A stretch of DNA of 64,000 nt. Origin: VAYN01 sp964540905 (GTDB taxonomy: Bacteria; Actinomycetota; Thermoleophilia; Solirubrobacterales; 70-9). The notes under the pieces are model-generated. The model saw only the letters and a list, made by a program, of their open reading frames with translations, searched no databases and was not told the DNA's origin. The position numbers and the translations under genes are program-made. The stretch is taken from contig CAZIOS010000008.1 in NCBI GenBank assembly GCA_964540905.1, forward strand, positions 1 to 64,000, written 5' to 3'. Within the stretch, counting starts at the first letter, position 1. The number at the start of each line of letters is the position of its first letter. Below, piece after piece: positions 15,602 through 23,832 of the stretch.

Positions 15602-16339
15602 GTGAGCTCCTACCGCCTCGACATCGAATACGACGGATCGGGCTTCTCCGGTTGGGCCAGACAGCCCGGTCTGCGCACGGTTCAGGGCGAGCTTGAGCAG
15701 GCGCTGGCGACGGTCCTGCGTGAGCCGGTCGCGCTGACGGTCGCCGGTCGCACCGACGCCGGCGTCCACGCCTGGGGACAGGTGGCGAGCTTCGAGACCG
15801 CCGCCACGGTCCCCGCCGACCTGACGCGGCGGCTGAACGGCCTCGGCCCCGCCGACCTCGCGGTCACCGCCGCCGGCCCCGCTCCCGCCGGCTTCGACGC
15901 CCGCGGCGACGCCACCGCGCGCAGCTACCGCTACCGGCTGCTGGTGCGCTCGACGCCGAGCCCGTTCGAGCGAGGCCGCGCCCTCTGGTGGCCGCACCGG
16001 GTCGACCGCGAGGGGCTGGACGCCTGCGCGGCGGCGCTGGTCGGCAGCCACGACTTCACCGCCTTCACCCCGACCCAGACCGACCACGTGCGCTTCGAGC
16101 GGCGGATCCTCGCCGCCGCCTGGGAGCCCGAGCCCGGCGACGTCCTCGCCTTCCGCGTCAGCGCCGACGCCTTCATGCGCAACATGGTCCGGATCCTGGT
16201 CGGGACGATGCTCGAGGTCGCCTCCGGCCGCCGTGGCGTCGAGAGCTTCGTCGCCCTGTTGGAGGGCGCGCCCCGGCCTGAGGCCGGGGACACGGCCCCG
16301 CCTCACGGCCTTTACCTGGAGTCCGTCGCCTACTCCTAG
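15602..16339 (+). CDS. truA: tRNA pseudouridine(38-40) synthase
   Basis: TruA (245 aa) converts uridines 38-40 in the tRNA anticodon stem to pseudouridine. The catalytic Asp is in AGRTDAGVHAWGQV (~residue 54), and the second domain shows SYRYRLLVRSTPSPF and DAFMRNMVRILVGTMLEV. The start is GTG, 16 bases after rplQ, as commonly found at the end of the alpha operon. Confidence 0.96.
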   Translation: MSSYRLDIEYDGSGFSGWARQPGLRTVQGELEQALATVLREPVALTVAGRTDAGVHAWGQVASFETAATVPADLTRRLNGLGPADLAVTAAGPAPAGFDARGDATARSYRYRLLVRSTPSPFERGRALWWPHRVDREGLDACAAALVGSHDFTAFTPTQTDHVRFERRILAAAWEPEPGDVLAFRVSADAFMRNMVRILVGTMLEVASGRRGVESFVALLEGAPRPEAGDTAPPHGLYLESVAYS

Positions 16340-16349
16340 AATCGACCGT

Positions 16350-17162
16350 GTGCGGATCCTCCTGACCAACGACGACGGCATCTCGGCGCCGGGGCTGCAG
16401 GCCCTGCGGCGGGCGCTGCGGCAGCTCGAGGGGGTCGAGGTCGACGTGATCGCGCCCGACTCCAACCGCAGCGCCACCGCCCGCAGCATCACCACCCGCT
16501 CGCCACTCAGCGTCCAGGAGGTCGAGTTCGAGGACGGCGATCGCGGCTACGCCACCGACGGCACCCCGGTCGACTGCGTCCGCTTCGCCGAGCTGGGCTT
16601 TCTCGGCGGCCGCCCCGACCTGATCGTCTCCGGCATCAACCACGGCGCCAACCTCGGCGACGACATCACCTACTCCGGCACCGTTGCCGCGGCGCTGGAG
16701 GGGATCGTCCTCGGCATCCCCGCGGTTGCCTTCTCCCAGCAGTCCTCCGGCGGCGGCATGGGCTACGTCAGCGGTCGCTTCGAGTTCGGCCTCGCCGCCG
16801 CCTTCGCCGCCCAGCTGGTGCGGCGGCTGGAGACCGAGCCGATGCCGGAGGCGACGCTGATCAACGTCAACTCCCCCGCCGGTGAGCCGGGCGGGATCGA
16901 GGTGACCAAGCTCGGCAAACGCATCTACAACGACCGCCTGCGCCAGGTCGGCGGTGAGGGCGAGGACGGGCGCAAGCGCTACGAGATCTACGGCTGGCAG
17001 CCCGGCTACGAGGAGATCGAGGGGACCGACCTCTACGCGGTCGCCCAGGGGCGGATCTCGGTCACCCCGATCCACTTCGATCTCACCGATCACGGCGGTC
17101 TCGAACGGCTGCGGGGGTGGGGTTTCGAGGAGATGCTGGCGGCGAGCGCACCGACGGCGTGA
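16350..17162 (+). CDS. surE: 5'/3'-nucleotidase SurE
   Basis: SurE (270 aa) is a metal-dependent nucleoside 5'/3'-monophosphatase linked to stress survival. The metal-binding start LLTNDDGISAPGL, the APDSNRSATA segment and GINHGANLGDDITYSGTVAAALEG (in pieces) identify it. I chose the GTG at 16350 giving MRILLTNDDG, as in the family. It ends four bases into ligA. Confidence 0.96.
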   Translation: MRILLTNDDGISAPGLQALRRALRQLEGVEVDVIAPDSNRSATARSITTRSPLSVQEVEFEDGDRGYATDGTPVDCVRFAELGFLGGRPDLIVSGINHGANLGDDITYSGTVAAALEGIVLGIPAVAFSQQSSGGGMGYVSGRFEFGLAAAFAAQLVRRLETEPMPEATLINVNSPAGEPGGIEVTKLGKRIYNDRLRQVGGEGEDGRKRYEIYGWQPGYEEIEGTDLYAVAQGRISVTPIHFDLTDHGGLERLRGWGFEEMLAASAPTA

Positions 17163-19177
17163 GCGAGGCCGCCGGACAGCGGGCGGTGGAGCTGCGGCGC
17201 CAGCTGGAGCGCCACAATCGGCTCTACTACGTCCTCGACGACCCCGAGATCGGCGACGACGAATACGACGCGCTGCTGAACGAGCTGCGCGAGATCGAGG
17301 CCGCGAACCCGCAGCTGCGGACGCCCGACTCGCCGACCCAGCGGGTCGGGGCGCCGCCGCTGGAGCGCTTCGAGCAGGTCGAGCACGCGGAGCCGATGCT
17401 CTCGCTCGCCAACGCCCGCGACGAGGAGGAGCTGCGGGCCTGGGAGACCCGTCTCGCCAACTACCTGAAGCGGCTCGACATCGCCGCCTCCGAGTTCAGC
17501 TACACGACCGAGCCGAAGATCGACGGCCTGGCGATCTCGCTGACCTATGAGGACGGCGTCTTCACTCGTGGCGCCACCCGCGGCGACGGCCGCGTGGGGG
17601 AGGACGTGACCCAGAACCTGCGGACGATCGGCGCGATCCCCCTGGCGATCCCCGAGGCGCCGCCGCTGGTCGAGGTGCGGGGCGAGGTCTACCTGCCGAT
17701 CGCCGCCTTCAAAGCGCTGAACGAGCGCCGCGCCGCGGCCGAAGAACCGACCTTCGCCAACCCCCGAAACTCCGCCGCCGGCTCGATCCGCCAGCTCGAC
17801 CCGGCGCTGGCGGCGGAACGGCCGCTCTCGGTCTGGTGCTACGGGATCGGCGCCACCGAGGGACTCGACCTCCCGACCCACAGCGAGGAGGTCGAGTGGC
17901 TGCGCGCGCGGGGCTTCAAGGTCAATCCCGACACCGAGCACCACGGCGACATCGACTCGGTGGTCGCCCGCTGCCACTGGTGGGAGGAGCGGCGCGAGGC
18001 GCTCGACTACGAGATCGACGGCGTCGTCGTCAAGGTCGACGAGCGGGCGCTGTGGCGCGAGCTCGGCGTGGTCGGGCGCGAGCCGCGCTGGGCGATCGCC
18101 TGGAAGTTCGCGCCGACGACGGCGACGACGACGATGAAGGGGGTCGTCTGGAACGTCGGCCGCACCGGCCACCTGGTCCCCTTCGCGATGCTGGAGCCGG
18201 TCCACGTCGGCGGTGTCACCGTCAGCACCGCCACCCTCCACAACGAGGAGGACCTGGCGCGCAAGGACGTGCGGGCCGGCGACGAGGTGGTGGTGATGCG
18301 GGCCGGCGACGTGATCCCCCAGGTCGTCGCGCCGCTGGTCCAGCGGCGCAAGAACAAGAGCGCCCGCAAGCCGAGGCCGCCGAAGAAGTGCCCCGCCTGC
18401 GGCACCGAGACGGTCAAGCCCGAGGGCGCCGTCTTCACGATCTGCCCCAACCGCTCCGGCTGCCCCGGGCAATCCTTCCAGCACGTCAAGCACTTCGTCA
18501 GCAAGGGGGCGATGGACATCGACGGGCTCGGCGAGAAGCAGGCGATGCGCTTCCTCGAAGAGGGGTTGATCGGCGACGTCGCCGACATCTACGAGCTCAG
18601 CGAGGAGCAGCTGGTGGGGATGGACCGCTTCGCCGAGATCTCCGCCCGCAACCTGGTCGCGGCGATCGACGCTTCGCGCCGGCGCCCCTTCAAACGCGTC
18701 CTCTACGCGCTCGGCCTGCCCGGGGTCGGCTACGTCACCGCCGAGGCCCTGGCCGACCATTTCGGTTCGATCGACGCCCTGCGCGAGGCCGACCCCGAGC
18801 GGATCGAGGAGGTCGAGGGGGTGGGTCCGATCATGGCCGTGCAGATCGCCGAGTCGCTCGCCGACGAGCCGACCTGGGCGCTGGTCGAGAAGCTGAAGGA
18901 GAAGGGCCTGCGGCTGGCGGCCGACGAGTCCGAACGGCGCCCCAGCGGCGGCCCATTGGAGGGCAAGACCGTCGTCCTCACCGGCACCCTGCCGGAGCTG
19001 ACTCGCGAGCAAGCGGCGGCCCTGGTCAAGTCGGCCGGGGGAAAGATCACCAACTCGGTCTCGAAGAAAACCGACTACGTCGTCGCCGGCGAGAGCCCGG
19101 GATCGAAGCTCGCCAAAGCGGAGTCGCTGGGGACCGAGGTGCTCGACGAAGCGGGATTACTGGCACTGGTTCGGTAG
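17159..19177 (+). CDS. ligA: NAD-dependent DNA ligase LigA
   Basis: LigA (672 aa) seals nicks in replication and repair using NAD+. In order: domain Ia (NRLYYVLDDPEIGDDEYD, NAD contacts), nucleotidyltransferase with the adenylated Lys in EPKIDGL (Lys ~120), OB fold, Cys4 zinc finger (CPACG...CPNRSGCPG, ~404-430), HhH repeats (LPGVGYVTAEALADHFGS) and BRCT (~592-672, GKTVVLTGTLPELTREQA). The start is GTG, overlapping the surE stop; normal length. Confidence 0.97.
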   Translation: MSEAAGQRAVELRRQLERHNRLYYVLDDPEIGDDEYDALLNELREIEAANPQLRTPDSPTQRVGAPPLERFEQVEHAEPMLSLANARDEEELRAWETRLANYLKRLDIAASEFSYTTEPKIDGLAISLTYEDGVFTRGATRGDGRVGEDVTQNLRTIGAIPLAIPEAPPLVEVRGEVYLPIAAFKALNERRAAAEEPTFANPRNSAAGSIRQLDPALAAERPLSVWCYGIGATEGLDLPTHSEEVEWLRARGFKVNPDTEHHGDIDSVVARCHWWEERREALDYEIDGVVVKVDERALWRELGVVGREPRWAIAWKFAPTTATTTMKGVVWNVGRTGHLVPFAMLEPVHVGGVTVSTATLHNEEDLARKDVRAGDEVVVMRAGDVIPQVVAPLVQRRKNKSARKPRPPKKCPACGTETVKPEGAVFTICPNRSGCPGQSFQHVKHFVSKGAMDIDGLGEKQAMRFLEEGLIGDVADIYELSEEQLVGMDRFAEISARNLVAAIDASRRRPFKRVLYALGLPGVGYVTAEALADHFGSIDALREADPERIEEVEGVGPIMAVQIAESLADEPTWALVEKLKEKGLRLAADESERRPSGGPLEGKTVVLTGTLPELTREQAAALVKSAGGKITNSVSKKTDYVVAGESPGSKLAKAESLGTEVLDEAGLLALVR

Positions 19178-19238
19178 TGAAAGTGATTCACTAACGGCGC
19201 ATTTGGCGCGCCACGCGTGAATCCCTGGGCGTCAGGCT

Positions 19239-19469
19239 GTGGAGATGGCGTTGGCGCAGATTGGGTTCTTCACGACCGCGATGGAGTCGCTCGCGACGGC
19301 GGTCGGGGCAGGCATGCTGCTCGGAGGGTTCATGGTGGGAACTTTTGCGATTGCCTCTGGATGGAGCAAGTCGAAGCGGGACGACAGGGCTCTCTCCGGC
19401 GGTTACTACGGTGGGGTTTTTGCGGCGGTGCTTGTGTTGGCCGACCTCGCCATAGACGCGGTATCCTGA
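19239..19469 (+). CDS. Small hypothetical membrane protein, two TM segments
   Basis: A 76-aa protein not recognised. Two hydrophobic stretches (AVGAGMLLGGFMVGTFAIAS and GGVFAAVLVLADLAIDAV) are joined by a Lys/Arg/Asp-rich loop. The GTG at 19239 or the ATG two codons later may be the start. It precedes another two-TM protein by 24 bases, so the pair may be one unit of membrane subunits. Confidence 0.55.
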   Translation: MEMALAQIGFFTTAMESLATAVGAGMLLGGFMVGTFAIASGWSKSKRDDRALSGGYYGGVFAAVLVLADLAIDAVS

Positions 19470-19493
19470 AATGAGTTGTCTGAGGAGGGTCAA

Positions 19494-19700
19494 ATGCGAG
19501 ATGGGTTGAGAGAGGGTTTCCGCTACGCGAACATCGTCATCGCGATCATCGCGCCAATCTTCCTTGTTGCCGCCATTCTCCTTCGGCACGCGGGCCCGGT
19601 CGTGCTGCAGTCCTTGGTTTGGGTCTGCTTTGTTTCCGGCGCAGTCGTCCTCCACGTTCTCATGGGTCGAGCCGATCGCCGCCGGGGGCGCGGTCAGTAG
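19494..19700 (+). CDS. Small hypothetical membrane protein, two TM segments
   Basis: A 68-aa protein with two hydrophobic helices (NIVIAIIAPIFLVAAILL and VVLQSLVWVCFVSGAVVLHVL) and a basic C-terminus. The ATG is preceded by GGAGGG seven bases upstream, which decides the start. It has no family recognised. Its stop overlaps the converging dacB-like gene by seven bases. Confidence 0.6.
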   Translation: MRDGLREGFRYANIVIAIIAPIFLVAAILLRHAGPVVLQSLVWVCFVSGAVVLHVLMGRADRRRGRGQ

Positions 19701-20932
19701 CCGGCGACGGCAGCGGCGATTTCATCCTGCTCGAGGTGCGCCAGGTCGAGGTTGCTGACGCTGCTCATCAGGACCGAGAAGACGAGCACGCGCCCGTCCG
19801 CGTTGAAGCAGTACCCGGAGAGGTTGCTGACTCCGGTCAGGGTGCCGGTCTTGGTCCGGCAGCGGCCGTAGGCGGCGGTGCCGTGCATGCGTTCGGCGAC
19901 AGTGCCTTCCTCGCCGGCCAGGGCCAGGTCCTGGATGAATTCGTCGCCGACCGGCGCTCCCCGCATCGTCAGCAGCAGGTTCACCACCTGCTGCGGCGAG
20001 GCGCGGTTGGAGCGAGTCAGGCCGGAGCCGTCGACGGCGTGGACGCCGGAGCCGTGTTCGCTGGCGAACTTGGCGACCACCGCCGCCCCGGCGGCGGTGG
20101 TGCCGGCGCCGCCGAGCTTGGCGCCGAGCAGCTTGATCAGCATCTCGGCGAAGAAGTTGTCGGAGTTGACGTCGGTGAAGTCGATGATCTTGGTCAGGGT
20201 GGGGGAGTAGACGACGCCGACCCGCTTGCTCCCTGGCGGCACCGTCCCCAGCCCGACCTTGGCCGGGATTGCGACGCCCGCCCCCCGCAGCGAGTTGGCC
20301 AGCTTCGAGGCCGCCAGCGTCGCCGGGTCGGAGGCGAAGGCGGTGGCGGCGGGGCTGCTGAAGCCGGCGTCGAAGTCGAGTCCGGAAAGCGGGCCGATTT
20401 CGGAGCTGGTCGCGTAGCCGGAGGCGGCGACACCGCGCAGGCGGTCGAAGATCGAGTCGTCGGCGTAGAGACGACCGCTGACGGCGTCGATGCCGGCGGC
20501 GCGAATCTGCGGCTTCAGCGCGTAGAGGTTGGTCCCGAGGCCGGGAAAGAAGCGGTCGTAGAAGGCCGGCACCCCGAGCGTCGGGTCGCCGCCGCCCTCG
20601 AGGTAGAGGTCGCCCTGCAGGGTGCCGCCGGCGCTGAGTTCGCCGGAGGCGAAGACCCGGGTGGGGATCCGGTAGCCCGGCCCGAGCCGCGAGAGCGCGG
20701 TCGAGGTCGTGAACAGCTTCATGTTCGAGGCCAGCGGCCGCTGGGTATGGGCCGAGCGGGCGCAGAGCACCTGGCCGCTTTCGGCGTCGACGACGAGCAG
20801 GCCGCTGGCAGCGCCGCCGCCGCGCAGCAGCCGCGCCTTCATCGCCGGGCAGGGGCTCTGCGCGACCGCGGTTGCGGTGACCGCGAAGACGGCCGCCAGC
20901 AGTGCCGCCAGCAGGATCAAGGCCCGTCTCAT
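19694..20932 (-). CDS. dacB: D-alanyl-D-alanine carboxypeptidase/endopeptidase (S13, PBP4-type)
   Basis: A 412-aa secreted penicillin-binding protein that trims or cleaves peptidoglycan peptides. The signal peptide is residues 1-25 (ALILLAALLAAVFAVTATAVA). The catalytic motifs are SNMK (Ser69, Lys72), SDN (VNSDNFFAEML) and KTG (RTKTGTLTG). Between SxxK and SxN lies the inserted domain typical of S13. I chose the ATG at 20932; the much longer upstream frame only mirrors the patatin gene on the other strand. Confidence 0.92.
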   Translation of the reverse strand: MRRALILLAALLAAVFAVTATAVAQSPCPAMKARLLRGGGAASGLLVVDAESGQVLCARSAHTQRPLASNMKLFTTSTALSRLGPGYRIPTRVFASGELSAGGTLQGDLYLEGGGDPTLGVPAFYDRFFPGLGTNLYALKPQIRAAGIDAVSGRLYADDSIFDRLRGVAASGYATSSEIGPLSGLDFDAGFSSPAATAFASDPATLAASKLANSLRGAGVAIPAKVGLGTVPPGSKRVGVVYSPTLTKIIDFTDVNSDNFFAEMLIKLLGAKLGGAGTTAAGAAVVAKFASEHGSGVHAVDGSGLTRSNRASPQQVVNLLLTMRGAPVGDEFIQDLALAGEEGTVAERMHGTAAYGRCRTKTGTLTGVSNLSGYCFNADGRVLVFSVLMSSVSNLDLAHLEQDEIAAAVAGY

Positions 20933-21007
20933 CGTCCCTACCAACACGAGGAGGAAGCAAGGTAGCGGCCGCGCCGGCCGCCGGCCCTGGGATACTCCGT
21001 GTTCCTC

Positions 21008-22258
21008 ATGGGCAAAGTCGTCGACATCGAGTCCAAGCCCCGCCGCAAAGCCCGTGGCCGCAAAAAGCCCTCGAAGACCGCTCTGGTGCTCGGCGGCGGC
21101 GGCTTCACCGGCGGCGTCTACGAGATCGGCGCCCTGCGCGCCCTCGACCTGCTCGCGGTCAACAGCACCGTCAACAACTTCGACGTCTACGTCGGCACCA
21201 GCGCCGGCTCCTTCGTCGCCGGCATGCTCGCCAACGGGGTCACCCCGGACGAGATGATGCAGGTGCTGAACCCCCGTGTCCCCTCCGAGCTCGAGGACCT
21301 CGACCTCGACAAGGTGCTCAGGCCCAACTACCTCGGCTTCGTCCAGAAAGCCCTCGGGCTGCCGCTGCGCAGCCTCGAGCTGGTGCGTTCGCTGGCCCGG
21401 CTCGGCGAGATCTCGGCGATCGACATCGGCGTCGGCCTCGCCGAGGCGCTGCCGACCGGCCTCTACTCCGGCTCCGGCCTGGCGGACTACGTCGCCGAGG
21501 TGCTGAGCGAGAGCGGCCGCGTCAACGACTTCCGCCTGCTCGACCGCGAGCTCTACCTGACCGCGACCGACCTCGACACCTGCGAGCGGATCGTCTTCGG
21601 CGAGGAGGGCTGGCGCGACGTGCCGATCTCGAAGGCGATCCAGTGCTCGACGGCGCTGCCGATCGTCTACAAGCCGGTGGAGCTGAAGGGACGCCAGATG
21701 GTCGACGGCGGCATCCGCTCGACCACCAACGTCGGCATCGCGGTCGAAAAAGGCGCCAAGTTCATCGTCGTCGTCAACCCGCTGGTGCCCTACGTCAACG
21801 ACTTCGAGAAGACGATCCCGACCGTCTTCGGCAAGCGCGTGCGCCGCGTCTCCGACATGGGGATCGCCGCGATCGCCAACCAGGCCTTCAGGCTGATGGC
21901 CCACGCCCGCCTGCAGCTGGCGGTCGAGCGCTGGCAGGATCTCTACCCCGGCGTCGACATCGTCCTGATCGAGCCCGAGGCGACCGACGAGCTGATGTTC
22001 GGCACCCCGATCATGGACTACTCGCACCGGCTCAAAATCGCCCGCCACGGCTTCGAATCGGTCACCGCGACGCTGGCCCAGGACTACGAGCGCTACGAGG
22101 AGCTGGCCAAGCGCCACGGCCTCGAAATCTCAGCCCGCCGGGTCCGCCGCGTCGTCGAGCGCGCCGCCGAGGACGAGCCCGAGCAGACCTCGGCCTGGCG
22201 CCGCGTGCTGGAGCAGACGACCTCGGTGCTCCTGCGTCAGTCGGGCGAGGCCTCCTGA
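21008..22258 (+). CDS. Patatin-like phospholipase
   Basis: A 416-aa acyl hydrolase of the patatin family. The oxyanion loop is GGGGFTGGVYEIG (~31-43), the nucleophile is in GTSAG, and the catalytic Asp is in DGGIRS. The N-terminus is basic with no signal peptide. Its substrate (phospholipid or other ester) is unknown. A GTG at 20999 is an alternative start. It is divergent from dacB, with ~75 bases between them. Confidence 0.88.
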   Translation: MGKVVDIESKPRRKARGRKKPSKTALVLGGGGFTGGVYEIGALRALDLLAVNSTVNNFDVYVGTSAGSFVAGMLANGVTPDEMMQVLNPRVPSELEDLDLDKVLRPNYLGFVQKALGLPLRSLELVRSLARLGEISAIDIGVGLAEALPTGLYSGSGLADYVAEVLSESGRVNDFRLLDRELYLTATDLDTCERIVFGEEGWRDVPISKAIQCSTALPIVYKPVELKGRQMVDGGIRSTTNVGIAVEKGAKFIVVVNPLVPYVNDFEKTIPTVFGKRVRRVSDMGIAAIANQAFRLMAHARLQLAVERWQDLYPGVDIVLIEPEATDELMFGTPIMDYSHRLKIARHGFESVTATLAQDYERYEELAKRHGLEISARRVRRVVERAAEDEPEQTSAWRRVLEQTTSVLLRQSGEAS

Positions 22259-22265
22259 AGCGCGC

Positions 22266-22937
22266 TTAGCTCGCCGGGAAGGGCTCGAGCCCGGCGTGCC
22301 AGGGTCCGGCCGGGTAGGTGTGGATGCCGCTCTCGTCCATCTCGCCCTGCAGCCGCTTGAACAGTTCGCCAGCGTTCTTCAGCGCCGCTTTCAGCTCCGC
22401 CTCGCTGCGCTCGCGCAGGCGCCAGAGGAACCAGAGCTGGCGGTCGTTGACGCCGAAGTCGATCTCGCCGGTCATCGTCGTCACCCAGCCGAGGAAGCCG
22501 GGGCTGAAGAGCTCGCGCAGGGCGACCGGGTCGTACTCCTTCGGCACCGTCGCCCAGAAGCGCTTGTTGAAGTCGATCGACTCGAATTCGACCTTGCGCG
22601 AGAAGCGCTGGGTGACCACCTCGTGGCCCTCGATCGACTCGACGTTGAAGGCGGGCACGACCTGCGCCAGATCCGGCATGTGGGCCTTGGCGAGCAGCGC
22701 CGTCGGCACCACCGCCTTGCCGAAGAGGCCGCCGACCTCCTTTTCGTCGGCGTCGCAGGACGCTCCCCAGAAGCCCTCGGTGAGCTGGCCGGTGAGCCGG
22801 TTGACGCCGCCGACGCAGAGCGCGACGGGGGCGTCTTTGGGGTTGATCCCGCCGATTTCCTCGTAGCGGACGTCGTTGCGCTCGCCGTATTTGCGGACCG
22901 CTGCCGCCCACGCCTCGGCTTCCTGCTTTGCGCTCAT
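22266..22937 (-). CDS. Hypothetical protein, weakly DUF3137-like
   Basis: A 223-aa soluble protein with no signal peptide or TM helix. The stretch VEFESIDFNKRFWATVPKEYDPVALRELFSP (in pieces) followed by a 'MTGEIDFGVNDRQLWFLW' segment recalls the pattern of DUF3137-like proteins, but I cannot confirm a family. A TAGGAT box lies about 10 bases before the ATG on this strand, consistent with a leaderless transcript. It converges on the patatin gene, with seven bases between the stops. Confidence 0.6.
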   Translation of the reverse strand: MSAKQEAEAWAAAVRKYGERNDVRYEEIGGINPKDAPVALCVGGVNRLTGQLTEGFWGASCDADEKEVGGLFGKAVVPTALLAKAHMPDLAQVVPAFNVESIEGHEVVTQRFSRKVEFESIDFNKRFWATVPKEYDPVALRELFSPGFLGWVTTMTGEIDFGVNDRQLWFLWRLRERSEAELKAALKNAGELFKRLQGEMDESGIHTYPAGPWHAGLEPFPAS

Positions 22938-23025
22938 CGCGGCCGATCCTACGTTTTCAGCCCACCGACGGGGGGATCGCGGCTAGGATTGGCCTCCAGC
23001 CCCGGTCCGAACCACAGGAGCCTCA

Positions 23026-23589
23026 ATGATCATCGCCATCATCGTCGTCGTCGCGATCCTCGTCATCGCGGTCCTCTACTACATCGGCAAGCGCAACGGC
23101 ATCATCGCCTCGCGGAACCGCGTCGACGAGTCCTGGAGCGGGATCGACGTCCAGCTCAAACGGCGCCACGACCTCGTCCCCAACCTGGTCGAGACGGTCA
23201 AAGGCTACGCCGAGCACGAGAGCGCGGTCTTCCAGAAAACGACGGAAGCGCGAGCGGAGGCGATCAAAGCCGGCAGCGTCGGCGACACCGCCAAAGCCGA
23301 GTCGAAACTGAGCGGGGCGCTGACCGAATTGCGCGCCGTCGCCGAGAACTACCCGACCCTGCGGGCGACCGAGAACTTCCAGCAACTCAGCCGCAACCTC
23401 TCCGAGCTCGAGGACGAGATCCAGGCCTCGCGCCGGATCTACAACTCCAACGTCCAGGCCTACAACACGGACATCCAGCAGTTCCCGGGCTCGATCATCG
23501 CCAACCAGGGCGGCTTCACCAAACGCGAGTACTTCGAAATCGAAGCCGCCGACCGCGAGCCGGTCTCGGTCAGCTTCGGCGACAAATAG
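23026..23589 (+). CDS. lemA: LemA family protein
   Basis: LemA proteins (187 aa here) are membrane-anchored four-helix bundles of uncertain role, often next to envelope proteins. One N-terminal TM helix (IIAIIVVVAILVIAVLYYI) is followed by RNRVDESWSGIDVQLKRRHDLVPNLVETVKGYA (in pieces) and YNSNVQAYNTDIQQFPG, all diagnostic. AGGAG precedes the ATG, and TAGGAT about 45 bases upstream may be its -10 box. Confidence 0.93.
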   Translation: MIIAIIVVVAILVIAVLYYIGKRNGIIASRNRVDESWSGIDVQLKRRHDLVPNLVETVKGYAEHESAVFQKTTEARAEAIKAGSVGDTAKAESKLSGALTELRAVAENYPTLRATENFQQLSRNLSELEDEIQASRRIYNSNVQAYNTDIQQFPGSIIANQGGFTKREYFEIEAADREPVSVSFGDK

Positions 23590-23609
23590 GGCTTCCCGCG
23601 ATTCCGGGC

Positions 23610-23801
23610 ATGACCGCGACCAAGGAAGCGACGCTCTGGATCTGCGACAGCTGCGGGTTCATCTACGACCCGGCGATCGGCGACCCGGACGGGGGCATCC
23701 CGCCGGGAACGGCCTTCGAGGACATCCCCAAGGACTGGTTCTGCCCGGTCTGCGGCGCCCGCACGAGCGACTTCCGCCCGCTCGAGCCGGGCGAGGCCTG
23801 A
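23610..23801 (+). CDS. Rubredoxin
   Basis: A 63-aa electron carrier with one Fe(Cys)4 centre. Both knuckles are visible: CDSCGFIYDPAIGDPDGGIPPGT and WFCPVCGARTSDF. It starts 20 bases after lemA. The downstream GMC-type flavoprotein gene may be a functional partner, but rubredoxin also commonly serves alkane hydroxylases or oxidative stress systems, none of which are visible here. Confidence 0.93.
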   Translation: MTATKEATLWICDSCGFIYDPAIGDPDGGIPPGTAFEDIPKDWFCPVCGARTSDFRPLEPGEA

Positions 23802-23832
23802 GCCCCAGCGTCACCGACACCAGGCCAGCGCG

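Noticed and set aside
17090..19012. A 640-codon minus-strand frame opposite ligA
   Set aside because: Shadow of ligA; low-complexity residue content and no start site or family.
20933..22117. Upstream part of the long minus-strand frame that contains dacB
   Set aside because: It lies opposite the patatin gene and has no recognisable sequence; the signal peptide fixes the dacB start at 20932.
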